From an uncultured Flavobacteriales bacterium (GTDB taxonomy: Bacteria > Bacteroidota > Bacteroidia > Flavobacteriales > CAJXXR01): a stretch of DNA of 64,000 nt. The first letter of the stretch is position 1. Every line of letters begins with the position of its first letter. Positions 19,216 through 28,266 of this stretch are shown here, piece after piece. The stretch covers positions 124,001-188,000 of the forward strand of contig CAJXXR010000001.1 in NCBI GenBank assembly GCA_913063375.1. The letters run 5' to 3'. A program made the position numbers and the translations under genes. The notes beneath the pieces were generated by a model. The model was not told where the DNA came from. It made no database searches and was given only the letters and a program-made list of their open reading frames with translations.

Positions 19216-20790
19216 ATGAAATATTCTAAATTTATAGCCCTGCTATTGGCAGCTAGTCCTATGGTTAATGCACAAAGCTTTATCCGTACAGAATTACCTA
19301 CAGAAGTTACACGGCCTTGGGAAATCACCTATGGTCCAGATGATCATCTATGGCTGACAGAAAAGGAAGGTAAGGTGTCTAGAGTAGATCCCAACACAGG
19401 AACAAAAACAGTGGTATTTACAGCCTCAGATTATTTCCCTGGATCAAGCTTAGAAGATTTAGATGCTTGTGAAAATCCATCCATTGGATATGGAACTCTA
19501 GGATTGGCACTGGATCCCGATTTTAGCAATCCAGAATTTGCCTTCATCTATTATGTCTATTCCTACAACAGCGGAACTACCCCCAATCCTGCTACCAAAT
19601 TTAGAATCAAAAGATTGCAATGGGATGCCACTACCAATACGGTGGTTGCAGATACCAACCTGATAAACCTAATTGCCAACGGACATGCTCATCAAGGGGG
19701 GCGGTTATTAGCCGTCAAGCAAGCAAATACCTCTTATCTTTACCTTTCCATAGGAGATCATGGCCCCTCTGAACTGAGTGCTCCAGATTGTTATAGTCCA
19801 CAGAGTGAAAATCCCAATAATTTTGCACAAGATGTGACCACAGCCAATGGAAAAATTCACCGTTATAACATAGATGGTACCATTCCATTCGACAATCCAA
19901 TAGCTGAAAATTCCTTCTTTACCAGAGGACATAGAAACCCACAAGGTTTACTATACAATCCAAGTCTTGGTCTTGTCTACGATATAGAACACGGCGATTT
20001 TGCCGACGATGAAATCAATGTATTATACAAGGGGATGAACTATGGTTGGAAAAACGTAAGAGGCTACCATGATGATGAAACCATCCCTGGTGAAACAGAT
20101 TATGTGGCCAACTATGTGGGACATCCAGATATCCCGAACGATTCCTTGGTGGAGGCTTTATATTCATGGTGTACAGATGTAGATACTTCTTCGGCTACCA
20201 ACAATTCTATTTGGTGCACAGTAGCACCATCCGGTGGCGCATTTTACGATGCTTATACCATTCCGCAATGGACCAACAGCATCTTAGCCGTAACCCTAAA
20301 AGATGGCGTGGATACAGATAGAGAAGTTTACCAATTCAATTTGGATAACGACGGTAAAATAGCAGAAAGTACAATAGATGAACCCAACCCAACCAAATTC
20401 TTTGGTGAAGATCAGGCAATCAATGGAAGACTTAGAGACATTGCTATTTCCTCTGACGGCCATAAAATATTTTTGGTAAACAATGGTGGAACAGATTCGG
20501 ATAAGATCATTGTCTATACCTACGATTCTACCGATACAGGAATAGGGGAGAATGATAACCAATCCATCCTTGTCTATCCAAATCCTGTAATGGATGTTTT
20601 ATACTTCAGTGAAATTGAAAAAATCAATAAATTTCAAAGTCTGCAGATCACAGATATTAGCGGTAAGCATGTATTTGAAAGTGATGAACCTAGCGCTAGC
20701 CTAAAAGTAGATCACCTGGCTCCAGGCGTTTATATTGTTAAATTGATAAGCGAAAATGCTATTCAAAGCATTCGTTTTGTGAAGCATTAA
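19216..20790 (+). CDS. T9SS-exported PQQ-dependent glucose/sorbosone dehydrogenase
   Basis: 524 residues: signal peptide (1-19, MVNAQ), a six-bladed beta-propeller of the soluble quinoprotein glucose dehydrogenase type (about 25-430), and a T9SS type A sorting domain (about 445-524, SILVYPNPVMDVLYFSE … PGVYIVKLISEN). Family signatures include ITYGPDDHLWLTEKEGKVSR near the start, ARGHxHQGG-like NGHAHQGGRLL, RGHRNPQGLLYNP, and DDEINVLYKGMNYGWKNVRGY, which carries the PQQ/Ca-site residues of sGDH. It is expected to oxidise aldoses at the cell surface with PQQ. No PQQ synthesis genes are in the window. Monocistronic. Confidence 0.92.
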   Translation: MKYSKFIALLLAASPMVNAQSFIRTELPTEVTRPWEITYGPDDHLWLTEKEGKVSRVDPNTGTKTVVFTASDYFPGSSLEDLDACENPSIGYGTLGLALDPDFSNPEFAFIYYVYSYNSGTTPNPATKFRIKRLQWDATTNTVVADTNLINLIANGHAHQGGRLLAVKQANTSYLYLSIGDHGPSELSAPDCYSPQSENPNNFAQDVTTANGKIHRYNIDGTIPFDNPIAENSFFTRGHRNPQGLLYNPSLGLVYDIEHGDFADDEINVLYKGMNYGWKNVRGYHDDETIPGETDYVANYVGHPDIPNDSLVEALYSWCTDVDTSSATNNSIWCTVAPSGGAFYDAYTIPQWTNSILAVTLKDGVDTDREVYQFNLDNDGKIAESTIDEPNPTKFFGEDQAINGRLRDIAISSDGHKIFLVNNGGTDSDKIIVYTYDSTDTGIGENDNQSILVYPNPVMDVLYFSEIEKINKFQSLQITDISGKHVFESDEPSASLKVDHLAPGVYIVKLISENAIQSIRFVKH

Positions 20791-21310
20791 AGTTTCAGTG
20801 GGTTATTAACAAGGGGTTTAGAGAGGAGATAATTAGATTTTGATTGTTCCTTTCAATGCCTCTTTATTCGCTCGCCGCCGCTGGGCTCTATCTTTTTTCA
20901 TTCGATAAAAAAGAAAGAAAAAATCTTAACAATAGTAGGATTTTCCTTCGGATCATTCACTTCGTCGCTTCAGGCTGATTTTCTTTTCCCTTTGGTCAAA
21001 GAAACGCCATTTCGCTCCTTCGTTCACTAAATCTTACTATTGATTATTTAAGAAAAATTTAATACCAGTAAAAATATTTGACCTATTAAAAATGGATTGA
21101 AAGCCAAGATTTCTGTAGGCCTTTTTGTCTAATCCCGAAGCTTCGGGAGAGCGAAGCGAGTTATTTTTAGCAGTCTGGAAGAATGCGTAGAATTTTCTTA
21201 TGAATAAAATGAAGTCTTGCCCTGGACGTCCGGAATTGCTAACTTTTTTATCGGATGAAAAAAGAAGGAGCCCAGCGGCTTGAGCGAGATAAAGAGGCGT
21301 TATAATTTAT
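20791..21310. repeat. Composite dispersed repeat, copy B (two opposed modules)
   Basis: Gap of 650 bp without a gene. 20852-21030 is the reverse complement of the copy A module: read on the minus strand it gives AGCGAAATGGCGTTTCTTTG, then TTTTTTATCGAATGAAAAAA, then GCGAATAAAGAGGCATT. 21133-21148 is the variant palindrome TCCCGAAGCTTCGGGA. A decayed TGGACGTCCGG at 21223-21233 follows, then a forward module end (ATCGGATGAAAAAAGAAGGA … AGATAAAGAGGCG). Modules in opposite directions within one copy suggest independent insertion or inversion of subunits. Confidence 0.82.
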
Positions 21311-21391
21311 AATCAAAATCTATTTCCCTACTTACCAATCCCCTTATTTCTTCAAAACTTTGATGAAAACATAGTTGGCATAAGCCAAAAA

Positions 21392-21438
21392 GGTAGTTAA
21401 CTACATAATTAATACCTATCTTTGTGTAGTTAACTACC
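21392..21438 (+). promoter_or_regulatory. Promoter with twin palindromic operators
   Basis: Two perfect 12-bp palindromes GTAGTTAACTAC lie at 21393-21404 and 21426-21437, 33 bp centre to centre (about three helical turns). Between them is TATCTTTG at 21417-21424, an exact Bacteroidota -7 element (TAnnTTTG). The start codon is at 21444. The layout predicts repression of the gene by its own MarR domain. Confidence 0.85.
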
Positions 21439-21443
21439 TAATT

Positions 21444-22382
21444 ATGGAACGAGACTTTATAAAAGACCTTGGATATCTAGGATTTACTATGCGACTAAAG
21501 CGTTTGAGTGATGCCCTTATTCACAGTGGACGTAAACTTTACAAGGACCTAGACCTAGAGATTGAGCCAAATATGTTTTCCGTATTCAAACTATTGGAGG
21601 ATAGAGGTTCTACAAGTATCACAGAAATTGCAGAAGCCATTGGTATGGCGCATCCATCTGTAATAGCCATTACCAACAAGATGATAGCCAAAGATCTTAT
21701 CTATGCAGACAAGGATAGTGAAGACTCTAGAAAGAAAGTACTGAACCTTACACAGAAGGGACGTGATAAGAGTACGGAATACAATGCTATTTGGGAAATT
21801 GGAAACAGTGCCATGCACAAGGAGCTGAATGATCTGAATGCATTAGAATTTCTAGAGCAACTGGAGCAGGTCTTTGAAAAGAAAGATTTCCGACAGTACC
21901 TCTTGAAGGAGATGAGTCAGGATATGGAAATTGTACAGGACAATGATTTGTACCATGCTGATTTCTATGCCCTCAATATAGAATGGCTAAAGAAATACTT
22001 CTATGTAGAAGACTACGATGAAACAGTCCTTAGCAATCCCAAAAAGTACATTGTAGATGAAGGTGGCTATCTGTTTTATGCCAAACTAAATGGAAAAGTG
22101 GTGGGTACAGTTGCCCTTATCCAAAGAGATAATGGGGTATACGAACTGTCCAAAATGGCGGTAACCGATAAATTTCAAGGCTTAAGAATTGGTTATAAAC
22201 TGATGATGGCTTGTATTGACTTTACCAAAAAACATAAATTCAATGGCTTGTTTTTGGATTCCAATACTGCATTGGAACCGGCCATCAACCTATATAGAAA
22301 GGTAGGCTTTGTAGAGATTCCTGTTCCTAAAGATACGCCCTATGAAAGATGTAATATTAGGATGGAGTTGCCGCTTGACTAA
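21444..22382 (+). CDS. MarR-type regulator fused to GNAT acetyltransferase
   Basis: 312 residues. About 1-150 is a MarR winged helix (VFKLLEDRGSTSITEIAEAIG, then HPSVIAITNKMIAKDLI, and the wing DKDSEDSRKKVLNLTQKG). About 160-312 is a GNAT domain (VGTVALIQRDNGVYELSKMA, then FQGLRIGYKLMMACIDF, LDSNTALEPAINLYRKVGF). Such fusions are known, and the acetyltransferase substrate is not. The start codon lies 7 bp after the second operator palindrome, so transcription is probably autoregulated and relieved by a ligand. Confidence 0.92.
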   Translation: MERDFIKDLGYLGFTMRLKRLSDALIHSGRKLYKDLDLEIEPNMFSVFKLLEDRGSTSITEIAEAIGMAHPSVIAITNKMIAKDLIYADKDSEDSRKKVLNLTQKGRDKSTEYNAIWEIGNSAMHKELNDLNALEFLEQLEQVFEKKDFRQYLLKEMSQDMEIVQDNDLYHADFYALNIEWLKKYFYVEDYDETVLSNPKKYIVDEGGYLFYAKLNGKVVGTVALIQRDNGVYELSKMAVTDKFQGLRIGYKLMMACIDFTKKHKFNGLFLDSNTALEPAINLYRKVGFVEIPVPKDTPYERCNIRMELPLD

Positions 22383-22439
22383 ATATCCTCCGAGTCCTCT
22401 TCGAGTGAATAATGGAGTTGCCGCTGTAACCTTCGAGTC

Positions 22440-22835
22440 TCTCAATTAGCAAATTATTGGAACTTATCTACGTGCGTAGAACGTTGTTCTTGTTCTTTTG
22501 CCTTCATGCAAAATGAACCAATCCCGGACGTCCGGGATTGACAAAAAGCCTTACAGCATTCTTGATTTTCAATCCATTTCTAATAGGCCGAAATAGTTTT
22601 ACTGGTTAGAAAGTCCTTTAATCATGAAAAGTCAAAATTAAGATCGAATGAATGTAGGAACGAAATGGCGTTTCTTTGACTGAAAGGAAAAGAAAAGTAG
22701 CCTGTAGTGTCGGAATGAATGTCCCAAAAGGCGAGCCTAATTTTGGCTCCCGGACGTCCGGGATTGTTTCTATTTTATCGAATGAAAAAAGAAAGAGCCT
22801 AGCGGCGGCGAGCGAAATAAAGAGGCATTTTAATT
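22440..22835 (+). repeat. Composite dispersed repeat, copy C
   Basis: The cleanest full copy. Left part 22466-22625 has TGCGTAGA, TTCTTTTGCCTTCATGCAAA and palindrome TCCCGGACGTCCGGGA at 22522-22537. Right part 22645-22831 has AATGAATGTAGGAACGAAAT, GGCGTTTCTTTGACTGAAAG, palindrome again at 22748-22763, TTTTATCGAATGAAAAAAG, and GCGAAATAAAGAGGCATTTT. It lies directly after the MarR-GNAT gene. No gene is seen inside. Confidence 0.87.
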
Positions 22836-22904
22836 AATCTATAAATCCCAGTGAAACCACATTCACTGGGATCTTCTTTAGTCAATCTTTGATCAAATAT
22901 CTCT

Positions 22905-22974
22905 TTCCTTTTACCTTAGCGCAAAGCGCATCTTTAAACTTTAATCTAAGCGTAGCGCTTAAGCGAAGCGCCCC
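22905..22974. repeat. Short GCGCAAAGCGC repeat, copy 2
   Basis: TTAGCGCAAAGCGCATCTTT followed by TTTAATCTAAGCGTAGCGCT and AAGCGAAGCGC. It is a run of related AGCGC/GCGCT units immediately before the stop codon end of the minus-strand envelope gene, as at 9286. Confidence 0.65.
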
Positions 22975-24312
22975 CTAAATACCCCATTTCATTCCAAGAG
23001 AAACTCTACTTCGATCTTGAAATTGTCCGAAAAGGTAATTTTCGTTTCCATAGAAAATAGTACTGCCTAGGAATAGCTGTGAATTTGAACTCAACCAATA
23101 ACTCAGCTGTGGCCTGATATAACCATCACCATGGTTAGCATTGTGCACCCACAACATTTCGGCAGTGAGGTTGTCATTCATCATCTCTTTGGAGAATTTG
23201 AAGGAGGTATTGGTTTCAAACTTATCGCGGTTGTAGGCCGAAATGTCGCTTATAATAAGATCGCTGAACAATTGAAAACTCAAGAAATATTCACCCTTGA
23301 TATAATCCAATGCAATGGCAGATTTGTATTGGCCACTACTTTCAATTCCATTGACTGTGCCTTGATCTATGGATGAAAAGTTATGGTTGAATATATAGGC
23401 TATTTCTCCTCTGAAAATGGCGGATCCAAAAACCTTATTGAAATTACCACCTAGCAAATGTTCTCGTTCAAATTTTGGAACCACGGCTATAGAAGGATTC
23501 CCTATATCATCCATATTTAAAGCAGTATAGAGTACAGGCAAATCATCATAATAGTATAGATAGTTTAGGGATAAATCCCAGCCTTTTACAAAGGTATTTA
23601 GCTTGATCCCAATATCTGAATCGGCTATAAACCTATTGGGTTTATTCACTTTCTCCATCATAAATGGGACCCCTTCAGGGGGCATTTGGATTAGATTTTT
23701 GGTGAAAAATGGAGCATCAAAATCTTGGGTGATATGGTAGGTATTGTCGGGGATCCATATCCATTGGACACCTATATCCTTGACATCAAATTCTGCCTTT
23801 ACCGACCAGAGTGGAATCCTACTATTTTCGAAATCATCCAATACAAACTCACGGAAATTTTGTGGATTTACTATGTCCAAAAGCTTCAAGCCGTCTGTTT
23901 CTCCCCATACTATCTGTTGCTTCCCAGTAGTCAATCTCAACTTCTTGTGAATATTGGTGTACCAATAAAATTCACGCAATTCGAAATTCAATCTATCCCC
24001 AATAAAAAGACGCTGACTAAAGTCGGAGACCGTGGCCTCTTTGGGTTCTCCGGCTTCCAGTTTGTCATTGAAGTCCATATAAATCTGCCCCTTGAATACG
24101 AACTTGGAATTTTTCGACTTTTTGAAGGTGAATTCTGGTTGGAGTAATAGTTCCGTTTTCTGGAAATCCTTGGATTTGAATTCTTTAGCAATATCCATTT
24201 CTACCACCAAACTGGATTCAATCCAATCTTTCAACTTTTTCTTTTCTTCTTGCCCATGTAGAAGGATGGGCAGAAAAAATAGTAGTACCGCAAATGGGTT
24301 CTTTAAAAACAT
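22975..24312 (-). CDS. DUF1302-like outer-membrane beta-barrel protein
   Basis: 445 residues with a signal peptide (1-20, LPILLHGQ) and alternating strands to the end, finishing in an aromatic-containing strand (VSLGMKWGI) as outer-membrane barrels do. The stretch LRLTTGKQQIVWGETDGLKL with NPQNFREFVLDDFENSRIPL is characteristic of DUF1302 proteins. It is the last gene of a four-gene operon with the LolA-like protein (19 bp upstream) and the RND permease. In other bacteria DUF1302, DUF1329/LolA-like and RND genes often travel together and are implicated in moving lipids or hydrophobic compounds across the envelope. Confidence 0.82.
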   Translation of the reverse strand: MFLKNPFAVLLFFLPILLHGQEEKKKLKDWIESSLVVEMDIAKEFKSKDFQKTELLLQPEFTFKKSKNSKFVFKGQIYMDFNDKLEAGEPKEATVSDFSQRLFIGDRLNFELREFYWYTNIHKKLRLTTGKQQIVWGETDGLKLLDIVNPQNFREFVLDDFENSRIPLWSVKAEFDVKDIGVQWIWIPDNTYHITQDFDAPFFTKNLIQMPPEGVPFMMEKVNKPNRFIADSDIGIKLNTFVKGWDLSLNYLYYYDDLPVLYTALNMDDIGNPSIAVVPKFEREHLLGGNFNKVFGSAIFRGEIAYIFNHNFSSIDQGTVNGIESSGQYKSAIALDYIKGEYFLSFQLFSDLIISDISAYNRDKFETNTSFKFSKEMMNDNLTAEMLWVHNANHGDGYIRPQLSYWLSSNSQLFLGSTIFYGNENYLFGQFQDRSRVSLGMKWGI

Positions 24313-24330
24313 AGCTGTTTCATTTAAATT

Positions 24331-25137
24331 TTACAATCCATTCACCAAAGTCTCCTTAGAAAAGGTATCGTCGGAGATGGTGGCTTTATAATCTATATCG
24401 CTGAAACGGAAAATGGTTGTATGCTTCGTTTTGTGGTTGTTGGCAACAATCTTATGATAGGTCCAAAATCCTTGGACTTGTTTTATATCATGTATTTCGA
24501 TGGTTTTAAGATGGTTCCCAGCGATATCCCAGATATCCGCTTTTCTCAACATCCAGAGTTCAGCATCTACCCAAAATTTGACTTTAGAATAGCCCAATTC
24601 TTTTGCTACAGCTGCATTTATAGGTGTTCCTTCAACAGCATAACACATTCTACCGTCCAATTCTTCTTTGGCAATGGTTTTGTAGCTATAGTCATCCTTA
24701 CTGATTCTAGCTTCCAATTTTATCTCCTCATAGGTAATATCTGTACCCAGGAAATAGTCCCCACGATTGGCCGCTGAAATGCGCCTTGTTTTACGCAAGG
24801 CAGGCATATACAACCATTGGTCATCATCTAGAGATGGATCTGGATAATCGAAAGTTAAAAAGGCGGTTCCTTTTACATTCTTTGGACTGATGTAAAAGAT
24901 GGCCATCCGTTTTTCTTCCCCGAAATATTTACGCAGGGTAGTGGTTTCCCTAATTCTGGTTTTCCCTCTTTTATCTATCAGCTCCATGCTCAGTTTACGG
25001 GTTACAGAAATGCCATCCGGCTGGTCATAGGTTTTGGCTGCAATGGTTTCACCTGATGGCAGGTTTTGCGCAGTAAGGGTTGAGGGAATCAATAATCCAA
25101 TTATCAACAGTCCCAGGTTTAGATATGTTTTCATCAA
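24331..25137 (-). CDS. Outer-membrane lipoprotein-sorting (LolA-like) protein
   Basis: 268 residues: signal peptide (about 1-23, STLTAQ), then a LolA-like half-barrel with the family strings FLTFDYPDPSLDDDQWLYMP, ALRKTRRISAANRGDYFLGT and VKFWVDAELWMLRKADIWD. This fold (also seen in DUF1329) carries lipids in the periplasm. It lies between the RND permease and the DUF1302-like barrel, and gaps of 19 and 29 bp indicate one transcript. It is probably the periplasmic shuttle of the system. Confidence 0.88.
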   Translation of the reverse strand: MMKTYLNLGLLIIGLLIPSTLTAQNLPSGETIAAKTYDQPDGISVTRKLSMELIDKRGKTRIRETTTLRKYFGEEKRMAIFYISPKNVKGTAFLTFDYPDPSLDDDQWLYMPALRKTRRISAANRGDYFLGTDITYEEIKLEARISKDDYSYKTIAKEELDGRMCYAVEGTPINAAVAKELGYSKVKFWVDAELWMLRKADIWDIAGNHLKTIEIHDIKQVQGFWTYHKIVANNHKTKHTTIFRFSDIDYKATISDDTFSKETLVNGL

Positions 25138-25166
25138 TGTATTTTTTTGTGAAGGGTGAAAAGGAA

Positions 25167-27494
25167 TTAGTCCTTTTTAATATTTAAAAATTTCGGTTTG
25201 ATAAGATATATAATGGCTGGCAGGAGGGTCATGCTCCCCACAAAACTTACCGATACAGCCACCGCTACTAAAAATCCGAATTGACTCAGTGGAGGAACCG
25301 AACTAGTCATCAAAACTCCAAAACCAAGTGCCAAAGCCAGGAAGTTAAACAGCAATGCACGCCCCGCCGATGTGTAGAATTCTACATAGGCATTCTGTAG
25401 ACTAAGCTGTTTTTCCTGCAATAGGAATTTCAGTCGATCGATGGTATGTACCGCAAAATCAACACCTACACCAATAGCAATTGCAGCGAACATAGAAGTC
25501 CCTACTGCCAACCAAATATCCATTACACCCATTACGGTGTAGATAAACAATACAGAAATAGATACTGGAACAATGGTGAGCACACCTGCCCAAATTGATC
25601 TAAAACTGATTGCCGCAAATAACAATACTACCAACAGGGCCAAACCAGCTCCCAGGAAATGGTTGGAGCCCAATCTTCCTATCCAATAGACATCCATACC
25701 CACATTACCCGTAGCAGTCGCTTTGATGGTATCTGTATTCAAATGTTCCTGTATATAGGCATTGGTTTTTTCAACTACTTCCTTCTCATGTAAATACTCA
25801 CCGGTATTCATTTTGAAACGAATATTGGCCAATCGGTAATCATAATCTATATAATTATCGAAATCCGTTGGGTCGCCACTAGCAGAATACAAAAGGAAAT
25901 ATTGGGCTATCAATTCCTTACTCGTTGGGATGATGTTCGCTTTATCATCACTCAAAGACTGGTTCATCTTTTTGATGAAGTCTACTATGGATATACTTCC
26001 ATTTACATAGGGTAGGGACTCTACATATTCCTGTAGGGCCTCCATTTTCTTTAGATTGATAGGATCAAAAAGATCTTCAACTTCAGGCGTCTCTATTAAG
26101 ATATCCAAATGGGAAGTACCGTCTATTTTACTATTGATGGCGGCATCTGCAATAACAATGGGTTCTTCTGATTGAAAATTCTTTATTCTATCTTCATTTA
26201 TCAAAAGCTTGACCGCACCATTCACTCCAAATCCAATTATAATAAGGGCTGTAACAACTATATATTTTGGATGTTTCACGACTATATTCCCCACCTTTTG
26301 CATGAATTTACCAAAGCCATCTATTTCTTGATTTGGTTTATAGGCTTTACTCATTTGAGGTTTTACCAACATCATAGCTGCAGGAATCATAAATACGGCA
26401 TACACCAAGGCAATGGCAACACCCAGCGCTCCAAACAAACCGAAATATGTCATAGGCGGCATATAGGCCGATGCGGCAATGGCCAAGAATCCTGCAACCG
26501 TTGTAACAGAAGTAATGGCAATAGGTCGCCACATGTGTACCATCGTATGGATGACCAATTCTTGCTGAGTAAACTCTGGGAATTTGGCAGCATTTTCATA
26601 ATATTCCCCTAGTATATGAATCCCATCTGCCACGGCAATAGCAATCAATACAACCGGTAAACCATTTGTGATTACATAAAAATTGACCCCAAAGGCAGCC
26701 ATAGCACCAAGTGAAATACCGACCGCAGCCAATACCATTAGATTGGGCAATACTACACCTCTTAGCCTTTTGTAGGCGATCAGTAGGATGATAGAAATAA
26801 TAAGTGCTGCAAAAGGATTTGTTTTCTTGGCATCCTCATCTATATAACGTGCCAGATACCCATTTACGGCACCTTCACCCGCCAGGAAAAATTGCTCATC
26901 ACGGTACTGATAGTCATCCAGCATAGTCATGAGACTTTTGTATACCTCATGCTGTTTCTGATTATAGGATTCCAGCATTTCAGCAACCACTAGGGTCATG
27001 GTATAATCGTCTGAGACTAGATTCCCGCGGTACAATTCAAAATTATCTATGGCTTGGGCCACCTCAATGGCTTTGGTATCCGTCAATTCATCTAACTCAA
27101 AAAAGGGATCTACTTCCAGACCTTCTTCCGTTCCCACAATATTGTTTTCTGTAGCCAAACTGGTAATCTTATCTGGATCAATCCCAGGAATGGATTGAAT
27201 TTTTTCCGATAATTCATGTACCAAACCCAGTGTTTCTTTATTGAATACACCCTTTTTGTTTACAATGGCTATTACCATAGGATCGTTCAAACTAAAGGTC
27301 TCCTTCACTTTATTCTTAAAGACCAACACAGGGTCATCTGCGGGTAAAAAGGCATCGTAACTAGTATCCTTTTTCATGGAAACTATAAATACCGACACGC
27401 TCAACATGAGTATTATACTCAGGGCCAAAATTGCCTTATAATGGCTGGTGACCTTGTTGAAAAAATTGTTGGCTTTGATATGATTCTGATTCAT
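25167..27494 (-). CDS. MMPL/RND-family efflux permease
   Basis: 775 residues with the RND two-fold layout: TM1 about 17-37, periplasmic domain to about 225, five helices to about 375, TM7 about 405-425, second periplasmic loop to about 625, and five helices to the end. Conserved helix 4 and 10 segments are present (GLPVVLIAIAVADGIHILGE and MFAAIAIGVGVDFAVHTIDR). The size and sterol-sensing-like helices fit the HpnN/MMPL lipid-export group rather than AcrB. No adaptor or TolC-like gene is present; the next two genes supply periplasmic and outer-membrane parts. Confidence 0.92.
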   Translation of the reverse strand: MNQNHIKANNFFNKVTSHYKAILALSIILMLSVSVFIVSMKKDTSYDAFLPADDPVLVFKNKVKETFSLNDPMVIAIVNKKGVFNKETLGLVHELSEKIQSIPGIDPDKITSLATENNIVGTEEGLEVDPFFELDELTDTKAIEVAQAIDNFELYRGNLVSDDYTMTLVVAEMLESYNQKQHEVYKSLMTMLDDYQYRDEQFFLAGEGAVNGYLARYIDEDAKKTNPFAALIISIILLIAYKRLRGVVLPNLMVLAAVGISLGAMAAFGVNFYVITNGLPVVLIAIAVADGIHILGEYYENAAKFPEFTQQELVIHTMVHMWRPIAITSVTTVAGFLAIAASAYMPPMTYFGLFGALGVAIALVYAVFMIPAAMMLVKPQMSKAYKPNQEIDGFGKFMQKVGNIVVKHPKYIVVTALIIIGFGVNGAVKLLINEDRIKNFQSEEPIVIADAAINSKIDGTSHLDILIETPEVEDLFDPINLKKMEALQEYVESLPYVNGSISIVDFIKKMNQSLSDDKANIIPTSKELIAQYFLLYSASGDPTDFDNYIDYDYRLANIRFKMNTGEYLHEKEVVEKTNAYIQEHLNTDTIKATATGNVGMDVYWIGRLGSNHFLGAGLALLVVLLFAAISFRSIWAGVLTIVPVSISVLFIYTVMGVMDIWLAVGTSMFAAIAIGVGVDFAVHTIDRLKFLLQEKQLSLQNAYVEFYTSAGRALLFNFLALALGFGVLMTSSVPPLSQFGFLVAVAVSVSFVGSMTLLPAIIYLIKPKFLNIKKD

Positions 27495-27516
27495 GATGTG
27501 GTTTGTTTTGTCGCAT

Positions 27517-27532
27517 GATGTATATACAACAT
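27517..27532. promoter_or_regulatory. Probable MarR operator before the RND gene
   Basis: GATGTATATACAAC (27517-27530) contains the perfect palindrome TGTATATACA. It is close to the site upstream of the MarR gene (GTTGTATATGCAAC). Confidence 0.65.
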
Positions 27533-27546
27533 TAATATTATTTTTT

Positions 27547-27948
27547 TTAGCGTAATTTCTTTTCCAAACTTTTAATGCCTTCCATTCCCTCTTGACCTAA
27601 TTGATCAATAAGATTGTCCATAAGAATTTCCCAGTGGGGAAGGAGTTGTTGAACCAGTTTTTCACCCTGCGTAGTTAGCGCAATCATAGGTCTATAGTCC
27701 GTACTTCGCTGTATAAAATCTCTTTTTTCTAAAAGTTTTACATTTCTACTCACCGTGGAACGATCCAATACCAAGGCAGTACCAATTTTACCTTGCTCTA
27801 TTTCCCCTGTTTTCTTTAGGGCAAAGAGAATGCTTAGCTGACTTTCCGTTATGTTGAACTCCTTAAGTGTAGCTCTAAACTGGTTGTCGACTATTCTAGA
27901 TAGTGTACGTAATCTATTCCCAATACAGTGTTCCAAATTGTACTTCAT
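27547..27948 (-). CDS. MarR family transcriptional regulator
   Basis: 133 residues, a complete winged-helix MarR protein. The recognition region is KIGTALVLDRSTVSRNVKLL and the wing is RSTDYRPMIALTTQGEKLV. It is the first gene of the operon with the RND permease (52 bp apart). Similar palindromes before it (27970) and before the permease (27517) suggest that it represses both. The inducing compound is probably a substrate of the pump. Confidence 0.92.
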   Translation of the reverse strand: MKYNLEHCIGNRLRTLSRIVDNQFRATLKEFNITESQLSILFALKKTGEIEQGKIGTALVLDRSTVSRNVKLLEKRDFIQRSTDYRPMIALTTQGEKLVQQLLPHWEILMDNLIDQLGQEGMEGIKSLEKKLR

Positions 27949-27969
27949 ACTGCAAATATAACTATTTTA

Positions 27970-27983
27970 GTTGTATATGCAAC
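27970..27983. promoter_or_regulatory. Probable MarR operator before the marR gene
   Basis: GTTGTATATGCAAC, a 14-bp palindrome with one mismatched pair, 22 bp before the MarR start codon on the minus strand. It matches the site at 27517 in 12 of 14 positions. Confidence 0.65.
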
Positions 27984-28002
27984 ATTCTTTATTTAGATTA
28001 AA

Positions 28003-28110
28003 GTTGAAAGATGCGCTTTGCGCTAAGATTAAAGGGGTTGAATTGGATCTTTAATCTCAGCTGAGCAAAGCGAAGCATCTTGTAACTTTAAACTAAGTAC
28101 AAAGTACCTC
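28003..28110. repeat. Short GCGCTTTGCGCT repeat, copy 3
   Basis: AGATTAAAGTTGAAAGATGC and GCTTTGCGCTAAGATTAAAG, then a second unit with AGCAAAGCGAAGCATCTTG and a TAAGTACAAAGTAC variant. The rest of the 318-bp gap (27949-28266) holds the MarR promoter side and the 16-mer CTGAATTCAGGGATTG at 28131-28146, which recurs at 30658. Confidence 0.7.
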
Positions 28111-28266
28111 CTAGTTAGATTGAAAAATACCTGAATTCAGGGATTGTCATTGGTTTTGAAATATATTATATTTATCAAATGTTGTATTAGATTTCGATTA
28201 ATGAACAGCACACAGTTCATGAGTCGGCAATATGATATTTTATAATAATCTAAAAAAAAGAGAACG

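Noticed and set aside
19216..20790. PQQ biosynthesis or sugar-utilisation cluster around the glucose dehydrogenase
   Set aside because: Neighbouring genes are unrelated T9SS, repeat and regulator genes; no pqq or sugar transport genes are in the window.
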